From Pseudoscardovia radai (GTDB lineage Bacteria; Actinomycetota; Actinomycetes; Actinomycetales; Bifidobacteriaceae): a stretch of 64,000 nucleotides of DNA. Under the pieces are notes generated by a model. It made no database searches, was not told where the DNA came from, and worked only from the letters and a program-made list of their open reading frames with translations. Made by a program: the position numbers and the translations under genes. Below, in pieces: positions 52,263 through 61,241 of the stretch (positions within the stretch are counted from its first letter, which is position 1; the number at the start of each line of letters is the position of its first letter). The stretch spans positions 124,001 to 188,000 of the forward strand of contig NZ_MWWR01000002.1 of the NCBI RefSeq assembly GCF_002259605.1, in the 5' to 3' direction.

Positions 52263-53306
52263 ATGCGCAAACAGATCGCATATCTCTCATTGACACGCGC
52301 CCTGGCATGCCTCGGCGTGGTGTTCCTCCACGCCTCGCTGTGCGCAATCGCCGTCTTCTCCCCCGAAGCCGGCCAACACGCCTCGGCGCTCCTGCTCACT
52401 GACAGCATGCTGTGGACGGTGCCGTGCTTCGTCATGGTGACCGGTGCGCTGCTGCTCGACCCCGAGCACGAGGTGACGATTCGCAAGATCGCGACCAAGT
52501 ACCTCAAGCGCGTGGTCCTGGCGCTCATCGTGTTCACATTCGTCTTCGAACTGTTCGACACGCTTGTGGGCGGCGGCGACATGGGCCGGCTCGTCGTGGA
52601 CTGGCTCGTCGCCCTGTTCACCGGCAAGACCTGGCTGCACATGTGGTACATCTACATGCTCATCGGCATGTACCTCATGCTTCCGGTGTTCCGCGCCGCC
52701 GTGAAGGCGATGGATGACACGACGCTCCGCTACGCCATCGCCGTACTCGCCGTGTTCCAGGCGCTCGTGCCGTCCATCGACAACTTCCTCGGCGACAACC
52801 AGATCGGCTTCTACATCCCGGTGAACACCGTGTACCCGCTGTACCTGCTGCTGGGCTACGCCGTCCGCACGGGCAAGCTCCGCCTGTCGGCCCCCGGGTC
52901 CGTGGCGCTTGCAGTGGTGGCGGAGGCCGCCGTCATGATGTGCTCGCACTTCGGCTACGCTTCGGCGAACACCGCAGTGCTGGCACTGGGCAACAGCTTC
53001 GGCTCGATCCTTGTCGTCGCCGTGGGCCTGGGCGTGTTCTCGCTCCTGAGCCACGTGCCGAACCCGGCGGACGACGCGCACCCGGGCCCCGCGATGCGGG
53101 CGATGCTCTCCATCGACCGTTGCTCGTTCGGCATCTACCTGATGCACGTGCTGGCACTGTACACAATCTACAAGGTGCTCGCCTTCGACCCGTTCCTGCA
53201 CGGCGACGTGCTTGCGATCGCCGGCTGCGCACTCGTGGCGTTCATCGTGTCGTATGCCGTGGTCTGGGTGCTGAAGCTCATCCCCGGCGTGCGCGCCATC
53301 CTGTAA
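52263..53306 (+). CDS. acyltransferase 3-family membrane protein
   Basis: 347 residues, about ten membrane helices, of the family that O-acylates surface sugars or lipids. Family features: 'YLSLTRALACLGVVFLHAS' at the start with the catalytic-type His, 'HMWYIYMLIGMYLMLPVFRA' and 'SFGIYLMHVLALY' near the end. Its ATG lies four bases after the lipoprotein stop, so the two are coupled. With the secreted protein upstream, this forms a three-gene surface locus. What it acylates is unknown. Confidence 0.9.
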   Translation: MRKQIAYLSLTRALACLGVVFLHASLCAIAVFSPEAGQHASALLLTDSMLWTVPCFVMVTGALLLDPEHEVTIRKIATKYLKRVVLALIVFTFVFELFDTLVGGGDMGRLVVDWLVALFTGKTWLHMWYIYMLIGMYLMLPVFRAAVKAMDDTTLRYAIAVLAVFQALVPSIDNFLGDNQIGFYIPVNTVYPLYLLLGYAVRTGKLRLSAPGSVALAVVAEAAVMMCSHFGYASANTAVLALGNSFGSILVVAVGLGVFSLLSHVPNPADDAHPGPAMRAMLSIDRCSFGIYLMHVLALYTIYKVLAFDPFLHGDVLAIAGCALVAFIVSYAVVWVLKLIPGVRAIL

Positions 53307-53358
53307 GGCGACGCTTTGAAGCGACACCACCGCGGCACAGCAAAGACGACAAATGCAA

Positions 53359-53393
53359 GAAGGGGGCTTCCGCCACAAGGCGGAGGCCCCTTC
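53359..53393. terminator. bidirectional terminator between acyltransferase and oleate hydratase
   Basis: GAAGGGG / CCCCTTC outer stem with CTTCCGCC / GGCGGAG inner stem and an ACAA loop, between converging genes. Confidence 0.82.
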
Positions 53394-53449
53394 CCCATTG
53401 GCCAGCCCATCGTCGGCGCCGCGCCATCCCCGGCGCCGACGACGCATGA

Positions 53450-55228
53450 TCACAGGGCGCCGCAATCCTTGAGCAGCTTTTCGACCTCGGTGCCCTTGAC
53501 GCGGCGCAGCAGCTCCCTGAGCGCCAGCCTGTCCTTCAGCGGCAGGTCCATCTCGGCAAAGGTCTTGCCGTCGGCGAGCTTGACGGCCGAGGTGATGAGG
53601 TCGCGCAGATCGAACACACTGCCCCACACCTCCGGCACGCCGCGGTCCACGTCGCACAGCGTGTAGACCGCCTCCATGCCCGTGCGGATCGAGTACTCGG
53701 TGGTGAACACCGTGTCGCGCGGCGTCTCGGCGTACTGGCCCACGAAGGCGAGGTTCACGGAGCCGTCCGGCACCACCTTCGGGCGGTCGCCGTCGCGGCG
53801 CGGCTCGAAGAAGCTCGTCACATACGGCATCATGGCCGCGGTGGTGGTGCACTCGTTATGCGCCAGGAACGGGATGCGGTCCTCGGGCACGCCGATGTGG
53901 TAGAGCCACTCCTCGCACAGCTCGGCGCCCGTGCATTCGGCCATCGGCTTCTTGACGAAGTCGCCCGCGTCATGCCAGCAGTTCAGGCCGTACACCCAGA
54001 TGAGGCAGTGGTCGTCGGGCTGGTCGGGGAACTGGCCCTGGCGGTTGATGGTCCACGACAGCAACCAGCTCGAATCCTTCGCCGTCACGATGCCGCCGGT
54101 CACGATATGCCCCGACAGCGGGTCGCGGTGGCAGATCGCCTCGATGGCGTCGAGCACCTCCTTGTTCGCTGTGTCGACGGTCCACGATTCCCAGCTCGTC
54201 TCCTCGATGCTCCTGAAGAACTTCTCGGGGTGGCCGAAGTCGGAGGACTGCGCGGCGATGTTCTTCCACAGCTGGATGGACGGGCCCTCGCCGTTCTTGA
54301 TCGTGACGGTCGGAACGGTGTCCTGTCCGGCGTAGGCCGTGCAATCGCCCTGCGAGCCGTTCGTGACGAACACGAGGTCGTCGGCCGTCAGGTCAATGGC
54401 CTTGGACTGGCCGCCCTGCGTGTACTCGATGCGCTTGGCGACCTTCTTCGTGGCCGTCACGTCGCATACCACGTTCGTCACCTGCGTGTCGTACAGGAAG
54501 GTGCCGCCGGCGTCCTCGATGTACTTGACCATCGGCTTGATCATGGAATCGTACTGGTTGTAGCGGGTGAAGCGCAGCGCGGACAGGTCGGGCAGGCCGT
54601 CGATGTGGTGGATGTAGCGCTGCATGTAGCGCTTCATCTCAAGGGCGCTGTGCCATTTCTCGAACGCGAACATCGTCTGCCAGTAGATCCAGAAATTCGT
54701 CTTGTAGAAGTCGTCGTCGAATACGTCGTCGATTGTTTTGTCGGCGAGGTCCTCGTCGGTCGACAGGAACAGGTGGAGCAGCTCCTCGGTCGCCTTCGGG
54801 TTCATGGCGTACTTCTTGTCGGTGTGCGCGTCCTGGCCGCGCTTCTCGGTGACGCGGCACAGCGAGAAGTTCGGGTCGTCCTTGTTGAGCTTGTAGTACT
54901 CGGAGAAAATCGTCTCGCCGGGGTTCTGAATCGACGGGATCGAGCGGAACAGGTCCCACATCACCTCGAAGTGGTTGTCCATCTCGCGCCCGCCGCGCAT
55001 GATGTAGCCGCGCGTGGCGTCGTAGATGCCGTCGCACGACCCGCCGGCCACGGGCAGGGATTCGAACACCGTGATGTGGTCTCCGGGCATCTGCGCGTCG
55101 CGGATGAGGAAGCATGCCGCGGACAGGCCCGCGAGACCCGACCCCACGATGTAGGCGTGCTTGTTGTCGATGCCCTCCGGCTTGGCCGGTGTCGCGAACG
55201 CTTCGTAGTTTCCTGCAGAGTAATACAT
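53450..55228 (-). CDS. ohyA: oleate hydratase
   Basis: A 592-residue FAD enzyme of the myosin-cross-reactive-antigen family that adds water to oleic or linoleic acid, giving 10-hydroxy acids; in Bifidobacterium it helps tolerate free fatty acids. The FAD fold is 'YIVGSGLAGLSAACFLIRD' and 'GGREMDNHFEVMWDLFRSI'; 'FTRYNQYDSMIKPM' and 'TNGSQGDCTAYAG' are family blocks. Length fits. ATG at 55228 follows GGGAG by about seven bases. A TetR gene lies 133 bp upstream in the same direction. A frameshifted copy of its end is at 48.8 kb. Confidence 0.95.
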   Translation of the reverse strand: MYYSAGNYEAFATPAKPEGIDNKHAYIVGSGLAGLSAACFLIRDAQMPGDHITVFESLPVAGGSCDGIYDATRGYIMRGGREMDNHFEVMWDLFRSIPSIQNPGETIFSEYYKLNKDDPNFSLCRVTEKRGQDAHTDKKYAMNPKATEELLHLFLSTDEDLADKTIDDVFDDDFYKTNFWIYWQTMFAFEKWHSALEMKRYMQRYIHHIDGLPDLSALRFTRYNQYDSMIKPMVKYIEDAGGTFLYDTQVTNVVCDVTATKKVAKRIEYTQGGQSKAIDLTADDLVFVTNGSQGDCTAYAGQDTVPTVTIKNGEGPSIQLWKNIAAQSSDFGHPEKFFRSIEETSWESWTVDTANKEVLDAIEAICHRDPLSGHIVTGGIVTAKDSSWLLSWTINRQGQFPDQPDDHCLIWVYGLNCWHDAGDFVKKPMAECTGAELCEEWLYHIGVPEDRIPFLAHNECTTTAAMMPYVTSFFEPRRDGDRPKVVPDGSVNLAFVGQYAETPRDTVFTTEYSIRTGMEAVYTLCDVDRGVPEVWGSVFDLRDLITSAVKLADGKTFAEMDLPLKDRLALRELLRRVKGTEVEKLLKDCGAL

Positions 55229-55360
55229 GATGACTCCCATCTATCTCTTCCGGTCTGGCGTCCCGCCGTTGGGGCGCCGGCCTTCGTTTCGAGACCACGG
55301 CCATTATCCGGCGGCCGCCGGGTGCGAATCCAGCGACACCGGGCGCGCGTCTGTCCGAAA

Positions 55361-55951
55361 TCACGACATATGGGGCGGATTGTCCGAATCCGGTCCGCGT
55401 CGTTCCAGATGCGTCAGGGCGGAGCGGAAGGAGCCTTCGAGGGTGGCGGCGAGGTCGTCGACGATGGCGTCGATATCCCCGGCCATCCCCGAGTCGAGCC
55501 AGTCGAGCATCACGCCGACGAACACGAACTGGTACAGGTGCGCGACGGTGCGGCGCTGCACATCGGTGACCTCGAGCCCGGCGGATTCCTCGCACACCAC
55601 GCCGTACAGCAACTCCTCGGCCCAGGCGGACAGCACTCCGCGCAGCTTCTCGCGGTCGATGCTGTCATAGACGTTCGTGATGAAGGCGCGGTCGGCGTCC
55701 ATGCCGCGCATGATGTTGCGCAGCCCCTCGGGCCAGCTGTCATGCGTACGCGCGGAGCCGAGCGCCTCGGAGAACTCGCGCAGGGCGGTGTCCTCCACGA
55801 GTTCGTAGATATCCGAATAGTGGTAGTAGAACGTGGACCTGCTGATACCGCAGTCCTCGGTCAGGTCGCCGATCGTGATGCGGTCGATCGGCTTGGCGGC
55901 CAGCAGCTTCCTCAACGAATGCTCCAGGGCCCTCTCCGTCAGCTGCGACAT
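55361..55951 (-). CDS. TetR-family regulator next to oleate hydratase
   Basis: A 196-residue TetR repressor; the DNA-binding part is 'KPIDRITIGDLTEDCGISRSTFYYHYSDIYELVE'-like and the rest an all-helical ligand domain. GGAAGGGG precedes the ATG. It lies directly upstream of ohyA in the same direction with a 132-bp gap, so it probably responds to a fatty acid or related ligand and controls ohyA; that link is positional only. Confidence 0.88.
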   Translation of the reverse strand: MSQLTERALEHSLRKLLAAKPIDRITIGDLTEDCGISRSTFYYHYSDIYELVEDTALREFSEALGSARTHDSWPEGLRNIMRGMDADRAFITNVYDSIDREKLRGVLSAWAEELLYGVVCEESAGLEVTDVQRRTVAHLYQFVFVGVMLDWLDSGMAGDIDAIVDDLAATLEGSFRSALTHLERRGPDSDNPPHMS

Positions 55952-56023
55952 GCATCCCCTTCCTCCATATGGTCGTGGAATCCGCGCCCGGGCGTCATGC
56001 CTTCCGGTCGTCGATGCGGTCCG

Positions 56024-56953
56024 TCAGATCCAGGTGAGCAGGCCGAGCGAGCGCACGAGGTCGCTTTTCAGGTATCCGCCGGCCACGAGCCGGGCCATGC
56101 GCCGCGGTTTGGGCAGCTCCCGGATGGCGAGGAAGCGGTCGAGCGTCCTCAGGCTGCCCTCGGGCATCATCGTGGCGTAGCGTTCCCTCAGCAGCGAGGC
56201 GAGCGCGAAATACGTGTCGGCGGACGAGCGGGCGGCGGGGTCGCGCAACTTGGCGAGACGATAGGACCAGCTGCGCACATCCGTGGCGCCCACGTCGTTG
56301 TTCCCGTGCTGACGGTAGTCCATGAGCTTGGCCGGCATATGGACCACATGCCCGATGGCCGCGCATACCAGCGCGATCCACCAATCATGCATCGGGATGC
56401 GATCGTCGAAGGGCTGCGAAAGCACGCCTGCGGAACGGTCCACCATCATCGTGCATCCCGTCACGTAGTTCTGCACGAGCAGCCTGTTGAGCGACGTCCT
56501 GGGGTCGGCCACCTGCAGGTTTCGCTCGGGCACGTCCATCGGCCTGAGGTCTGCGTCCACCACGCGGTAGTCGGAGAACAGGCACAGCGGGCGGCATCCG
56601 TCGAAATGCCGCTCCTCCTGTTGGAAGCGGCGCAGCATGCGCTCCACCTTGGTGGGGTGCCACACGTCGTCCTGGTCGCAGAACATCATGTACGGAAGGC
56701 TCGTGTGGCGCATGATCTGCATGAAGTTGCGCGCCGGGCCGCCGCAGATGACGTCGTCCTTGATGATCTCGAGGCGCCCCGGATATTGGCAGGCGTAGCT
56801 CTCGAGGATGTCGACCGTGGCATCGGTCGAGCCGTCGTCGCGGGCGACGATGCGGAAGCCCTGGTAGGTCTGGGCGAACAGCGAGTCGAGCTGCTCGGGC
56901 AGGTAGCGTTCTCCGTTGTACGTGGCCAGGCAGATGTCGACCTGGGGTTCCAT
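56024..56953 (-). CDS. glycosyltransferase family 2
   Basis: A 309-residue GT-A-fold transferase. The start 'VDICLATYNGERYLPEQLDSL' and 'ARDDGSTDAT' bind the nucleotide sugar; the metal motif is 'FCDQDDVW'. 'NYVTGCTMMVDR' and 'MHDWWIALVCAAIGHV' are typical of rhamnosyltransferase-like members. GGAGG precedes the ATG. It is 45 bp after the second glycosyltransferase in the same direction. Sugar and acceptor are not readable; a cell-surface polysaccharide is likely. Confidence 0.88.
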   Translation of the reverse strand: MEPQVDICLATYNGERYLPEQLDSLFAQTYQGFRIVARDDGSTDATVDILESYACQYPGRLEIIKDDVICGGPARNFMQIMRHTSLPYMMFCDQDDVWHPTKVERMLRRFQQEERHFDGCRPLCLFSDYRVVDADLRPMDVPERNLQVADPRTSLNRLLVQNYVTGCTMMVDRSAGVLSQPFDDRIPMHDWWIALVCAAIGHVVHMPAKLMDYRQHGNNDVGATDVRSWSYRLAKLRDPAARSSADTYFALASLLRERYATMMPEGSLRTLDRFLAIRELPKPRRMARLVAGGYLKSDLVRSLGLLTWI

Positions 56954-56998
56954 GATGCCTCCTTGGCTTGCTGCGCCTGCTGCGGCGCCGTTCTTGGC

Positions 56999-58273
56999 TT
57001 ACGCTTGCGCGCGGGCGGGGATGCCGATATGCCGTTCCATCGCGTCTGCGAGGACGGCGCGGAAGCGCTCCTGCGTGAACAGCTCACGATAGCACGCGTA
57101 GGCGGATTCGTGCATGGACGGCGCGCTCACCGGATTCAGGGCCTCGGCGATGGCGAAATCCGCGGCGTCCGGCACATCGTCGCGGTCCACGTTCACGCCG
57201 ATTCCCTGGCTTTCCACGAGGTTCCACGTGTCGCCGCCGATGGTGTTGAGCAGCGGCAGGCCGCAGTACAGGTAGTCGATGGACTTCATGCTCAGGCCCA
57301 CCGTGACCGTCGGCTTCATGATGTTGATGCCGTAGGCGCAGTCCCCGAGGATGGCGTTCTTCGTGCGCTCGTCGTAGATCGCGCCGTGGCTGACCACCGG
57401 GACGGAGTGCGAACGCACGGCGGCGACGAAATCGTCGAGATGCTCGCCGGCGCCGATGACGTGCAGCTCCAGCGGATGGCGCCGCGCCATGGCCCCCAGA
57501 AGGTCGGCGATAAGCGGGATGTCGATGATGTTGTTCACGGCGCCGAGGTAGGCGATGCGCAGGGGCGTGCCGTCGGACATGTCGCGCCATGCGGCGTCCG
57601 CGCGCAGGCCGGTCGGAGGCGCCACGTCGGAGGCGACGTCGCCGGGCTCGTTCGCGCCGGGCCCGGCGGAGCCCAGGTCGATGGCGGGCACCGGCTGCGG
57701 GTCGATGCCGTCGGTGCTTTTGTACCAGTACAGCGTCGTCGTGCGATCCTCGGGAAGGTCGAGCACCTCGCGGTACCGGTCGCATTCGGTGAAGATCTGG
57801 CAGGCGCATCCCAGATGCCTGTCGCGCAGGGAGCGCCACATGCGCACCGGCGGGGTCCATGACAGTCCGCGCACGGGAAGCGATTCTGGCCACAGGTCGA
57901 TGATGTCGAATACGACAGGCACGTCGTATCTTCTGTGCAGATCGTCGGCGACCGGTGCGAAGGAGTTGGCGGGCAGCAGGAACCACAGCAGGTCGAAGGG
58001 CTCGCTCCCCCGCATGCGCGCGTCGATCCACGCGCCCGCGTCCTTGGCGAAACGGCGGATGGACGTCATGCGGCGCACCGACAGGTTGCGGCGGAATGGC
58101 CTGAGGTGAAGGAACACGTGGTCGGGCAAGGACCGGCTGACCGTGGCCTTGGCATGGTGGTCGAAGTCGGAGAAGATGCGCGTGACGGTGTCCCCGCGGT
58201 CCTCGAAGAATCGGGCGACGGCTTCGGCCCGGCTTTCGAACGTCGAGGAATGGGTGACGATCGCTACTCTCAT
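56999..58273 (-). CDS. glycosyltransferase family 4-like
   Basis: A 424-residue GT-B-fold transferase. The N-terminal domain opens 'MRVAIVTHSSTFESRAEAVARFF'; the C-terminal nucleotide-sugar domain holds 'IAYLGAVNNIIDIPLIADLL', 'LHVIGAGEHLDDF' and 'GLSMKSIDYLYCGLPLLNTIGG', matching GT4 enzymes. GGAAGG precedes the ATG. Pairs with the GT2 gene just downstream. No flippase or polymerase gene is near, so this is not a full polysaccharide cluster. Confidence 0.85.
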   Translation of the reverse strand: MRVAIVTHSSTFESRAEAVARFFEDRGDTVTRIFSDFDHHAKATVSRSLPDHVFLHLRPFRRNLSVRRMTSIRRFAKDAGAWIDARMRGSEPFDLLWFLLPANSFAPVADDLHRRYDVPVVFDIIDLWPESLPVRGLSWTPPVRMWRSLRDRHLGCACQIFTECDRYREVLDLPEDRTTTLYWYKSTDGIDPQPVPAIDLGSAGPGANEPGDVASDVAPPTGLRADAAWRDMSDGTPLRIAYLGAVNNIIDIPLIADLLGAMARRHPLELHVIGAGEHLDDFVAAVRSHSVPVVSHGAIYDERTKNAILGDCAYGINIMKPTVTVGLSMKSIDYLYCGLPLLNTIGGDTWNLVESQGIGVNVDRDDVPDAADFAIAEALNPVSAPSMHESAYACYRELFTQERFRAVLADAMERHIGIPARAQA

Positions 58274-58362
58274 GCCTGGCCTTCCTGCGGTGTGCGCATC
58301 TGCGCGGCGGGCGCGGACGGTCCGCCGCTCGCATCGTCATATTCTACCGCCGCGCCCGCCCG

Positions 58363-58386
58363 CCGCCGTCATGCGACGACGGCGGA
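58363..58386 (-). terminator. hairpin after DUF1304 gene
   Basis: CCGCCGTC / GACGGCGG with a short loop, about 35 bp past the stop codon; no T-run. Confidence 0.5.
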
Positions 58387-58421
58387 CAGCGGAGCCACGA
58401 ACCGGGGAAGGATCCGAGGCG

Positions 58422-58781
58422 TCAGGAGACGAGGGCGACGATCAGCGTGACGATCGGCAGGCCGCCCTGCATGAGGATGATCTTCGGGTTGCTCGTGAAG
58501 CTGCCGTACGCGGCGACGAGCACGATGTAGCCCATGAGGCACACGAGCGCTGGGGTGCTGTGGAACGCGAACACGGCGATGAGAACGAGCACGGCGATCA
58601 GGGCGTTGTACACGCCCTGGTTTTTGAACAGCGTCGACACGGAGGGACGCGCGAGCTCCTCCTGCGTCATGCCGAACACCTTGGCCGTGCGCGCCGACGT
58701 GGTGGCGATGGTCTCCAGGTAGAAGATGAACAGGAACTCGAGTGCGACCAGCACGGCGAGAACCTGGGTTGCGATGGACAT
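58422..58781 (-). CDS. DUF1304 membrane protein
   Basis: A 119-residue protein with four membrane helices ('VLAVLVALEFLFIFYLETIA', 'GVYNALIAVLVLIAVFAF', 'ALVCLMGYIVLVAAYGS', 'GGLPIVTLIVALVS'). 'FGMTQEELARPSVSTLFKNQGVYN' is the DUF1304 signature; the family's role is unknown. AAGGAGAG precedes the ATG. It stands alone between the glycosyltransferase gene and the ADP-ribosylglycohydrolase gene. Confidence 0.9.
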   Translation of the reverse strand: MSIATQVLAVLVALEFLFIFYLETIATTSARTAKVFGMTQEELARPSVSTLFKNQGVYNALIAVLVLIAVFAFHSTPALVCLMGYIVLVAAYGSFTSNPKIILMQGGLPIVTLIVALVS

Positions 58782-58836
58782 GACTCTCCTTCTTCGCGGT
58801 TATGTTTTCATTGTATCCGTACGCCTGCGCACCGCG

Positions 58837-59991
58837 TCACATGCGGTATGTAGCGGTGATGTACTTGTCGGCCCAGTCGGAATCGGAATCGCTTCCGCGC
58901 CCGGTGCCGCCCTCGTCGAGCGGGCACCCCTGGTACAGGTCGTCCGCGAGGGTCAGCGTCACCTGCTTGAGCTCGAGGTCATCGAGATACTTGCGCGGGA
59001 TTCCGGAAAGCCCCACGTTCGCTCCCACGATGGCGCCCGCCACCCCTCCGGTCGAATCGCTGTCGCCGTTGTGGTTGACGGCGGCGACCACCGCGGACTC
59101 GAAATCGTCAGGATATCGCAGCGCGCAATACACCGCGATGGCCAGGGTCTCCTCCGCCACCCGGCCTTCTCCCAGCTGGTGGATCGCATCAAGGTCGCCG
59201 TCGCCCGGCCGGGCCTCGTCGGCAAGGTCGATCGCCCTGCGCATGATCATCAGGAACTCATCCATATGCCGTGCCTGCGGGAACAGCTCCGGCATCCGCG
59301 CCATCGCATCGTCGACCGCCTCGGCAATCGTATCGCCCCCGTGCACGATCCTGTCGATGATATGCACGAGCGCCGCCGCCGGGATATAGCCCAGCTCGTG
59401 GGTGTGCGTCAGGGCCGCGGCCTTGGCGCCGACGATGTCGAGGCCGTCATCGCAATGCAGGGCGGCCTCCCGGTAGAGCCCGACGGGGGCGACGCGCATG
59501 ATTCCGCCGCAGCCTTTGCTGGTGTTGATCGAATGGTCAAGCGCCCCTGGTATGCCCTCTCCCAAGGCGAACATGCAGGTAAGACCGGGAGCCCTGCGAC
59601 TGAACAGCTGCGGGATGTTCACAAGCCAGGAGTAATGGCGTTCGTCCTTCTGCACCTCCTCGAACTCCCGCGTCTGTGTCTTCAGCCAATCCTGGTAATG
59701 GTTCCAGATGTACTCCTCGTACGGGGCCGTGGCTCCACGGGTCACCGCCACCGTCGTACCCTGGAGCAGCCCGGTCGCGGTGAATAGCGTCATCTGGGTG
59801 TCATCCGAGATCCGCGCCACGCCGTTCGTCAACGCGTAGTCGGTGATGCCTTCGGCTCCGTACTTCGCGAAAATCCTTTCCTCGCTCTTGAACTCCACCG
59901 GGTACCCCAACGCGTCCCCCACCGATACTCCGATCAGACAACCGCGGTACTGGTCGAGGTCCTTCGTGACTTCCGATTCGCTACGCTGCAT
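58837..59991 (-). CDS. ADP-ribosylglycohydrolase (DraG family)
   Basis: A 384-residue hydrolase that removes ADP-ribose from proteins or nucleic acids. Magnesium ligands are in 'GVSVGDALGYPVEF', 'ISDDTQMTLFT' and 'GDSDSTGGVAGAIVGANVG'. GGAGAGGAGAGGG lies before the ATG. No ADP-ribosyltransferase gene is in the window, so its substrate is open. The order around it gives no operon: DUF1304 follows 55 bp downstream, and a small Cys-rich open stretch lies upstream (59992-60177). Confidence 0.9.
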   Translation of the reverse strand: MQRSESEVTKDLDQYRGCLIGVSVGDALGYPVEFKSEERIFAKYGAEGITDYALTNGVARISDDTQMTLFTATGLLQGTTVAVTRGATAPYEEYIWNHYQDWLKTQTREFEEVQKDERHYSWLVNIPQLFSRRAPGLTCMFALGEGIPGALDHSINTSKGCGGIMRVAPVGLYREAALHCDDGLDIVGAKAAALTHTHELGYIPAAALVHIIDRIVHGGDTIAEAVDDAMARMPELFPQARHMDEFLMIMRRAIDLADEARPGDGDLDAIHQLGEGRVAEETLAIAVYCALRYPDDFESAVVAAVNHNGDSDSTGGVAGAIVGANVGLSGIPRKYLDDLELKQVTLTLADDLYQGCPLDEGGTGRGSDSDSDWADKYITATYRM

Positions 59992-60177
59992 ATCCCTCTC
60001 CTCTCCTTCGACGATTCCCCTCTATTCTGGCATGCCCGACACTCGGCGTGTTGCGTCTTTACAACCGTGCGTACACGTCGATTGTCAATCTGCGGAATAT
60101 CCAGTCGGCAGCCACACCAATAGACCTTCACCCCGTTGTCGTAGATAAGGCACGCGAGCGCCGCGCCTATTCCCCGT

Positions 60178-61194
60178 CTATTCCGCCTGTTCCCCGATGG
60201 CGATGATGGTCTTGCCGCGGGATTTGCCGTGCTTGACCTTGGCGAGCGCCTCGTTGATCTGCTCGAGGGCGTAGACCGTGTCGATGGAGGTCTCCAGCGG
60301 ATGGTCGGCGTCGAACAGCCTGCCAATCTCTTCGAGCTGGCGCCCGTCCTCGTGCACGAACAGGAAGTCGTAGGTCTGGCCTTTTGCCGCCGCCATGCGG
60401 TCGTACTTGCGGCCGGCGATGGAAAACAGCAGGCGCTTCCAGGCGGGCATGCCGCTGCGCTTGGCAAACCGTCCGTTGGGCATGCCGCGGAGAGAGACCA
60501 GGCTGCCGCCTTCCTTGAGCACCGTGAATTCGTTCGGCAGCTCGCGGTCGCCCAACGTGTCGAGCACATGGTCGACGTCGGACAGCACGTCGACGTAGTT
60601 CTCTTTCTTGTAGTCGATGAACCGTTCGGCGCCGAGCTGGCGCACCCGCTCCTCGTTGCTGCCGCTGCCATTGGTGTAGACGTGCAGGCCCAGGCTCTTT
60701 GCCACGGGGATCGCCATGGCGCCGAGGCTGCCGGTGCCGCCGGAGATGAACACGGATTCGCCTGCCGTGACGTGCATGACCTCGAAGGCCTGCATGGCGG
60801 TGAGCGCCGTGAGCGGGACCGTGGCGGCCTGCTTGTATGAGAGGTATTCGGGGATCACCGCGAGCGCGGATTCCTCCACCGCCGCGTATTGCGCGAAAGC
60901 GCCGATCTTCTTGAGGGGCATCCTGCCGTAGACCCGGTCGCCTGCCGTGAAACGGGTGACGTTCCTGCCGGTTTTCTCAACGATTCCGGCGAATTCGTTG
61001 CCCATGACCAGCGGCATCTTGTAGGGGGTGATGAGCTTGACTTCGCCGCGGATGATCATGTTGTCGAGCGGGTTGACCGCCGCCGCCATGACCTTGACCA
61101 GCACCTCCGTGCCGCCGGGCTCCGGGACGGGGATGTCGCGGATCTCAAGGTCGGTGCCGTCCTTGGCGTAATGCGTGAGCATGGCTGCTTTCAT
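60178..61194 (-). CDS. MDR-family NADP-dependent oxidoreductase
   Basis: A 338-residue zinc-free medium-chain dehydrogenase of the quinone-oxidoreductase type. The entry segment 'PLVMGNEFAGIVEKTGRNVTRF' and the coenzyme fold 'VFISGGTGSLGAMAIPVAKSL' are typical. Zinc-binding residues of alcohol dehydrogenases are missing. GGAGAT precedes the ATG. The Rrf2 regulator gene ends 47 bp upstream in the same direction, so the pair is an Rrf2-controlled oxidoreductase operon, probably responding to electrophiles or oxidants. Substrate is unknown. Confidence 0.9.
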   Translation of the reverse strand: MKAAMLTHYAKDGTDLEIRDIPVPEPGGTEVLVKVMAAAVNPLDNMIIRGEVKLITPYKMPLVMGNEFAGIVEKTGRNVTRFTAGDRVYGRMPLKKIGAFAQYAAVEESALAVIPEYLSYKQAATVPLTALTAMQAFEVMHVTAGESVFISGGTGSLGAMAIPVAKSLGLHVYTNGSGSNEERVRQLGAERFIDYKKENYVDVLSDVDHVLDTLGDRELPNEFTVLKEGGSLVSLRGMPNGRFAKRSGMPAWKRLLFSIAGRKYDRMAAAKGQTYDFLFVHEDGRQLEEIGRLFDADHPLETSIDTVYALEQINEALAKVKHGKSRGKTIIAIGEQAE

Positions 61195-61241
61195 AGGATC
61201 TCCATTCGTGCGTCGGCGGTGCGCCGTTGTCTGTCGGGCCG

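Noticed and set aside
53858-57862. 1334-codon open frame on the plus strand
   Set aside because: Antisense to oleate hydratase, TetR and two glycosyltransferases; no start signal and no motif.
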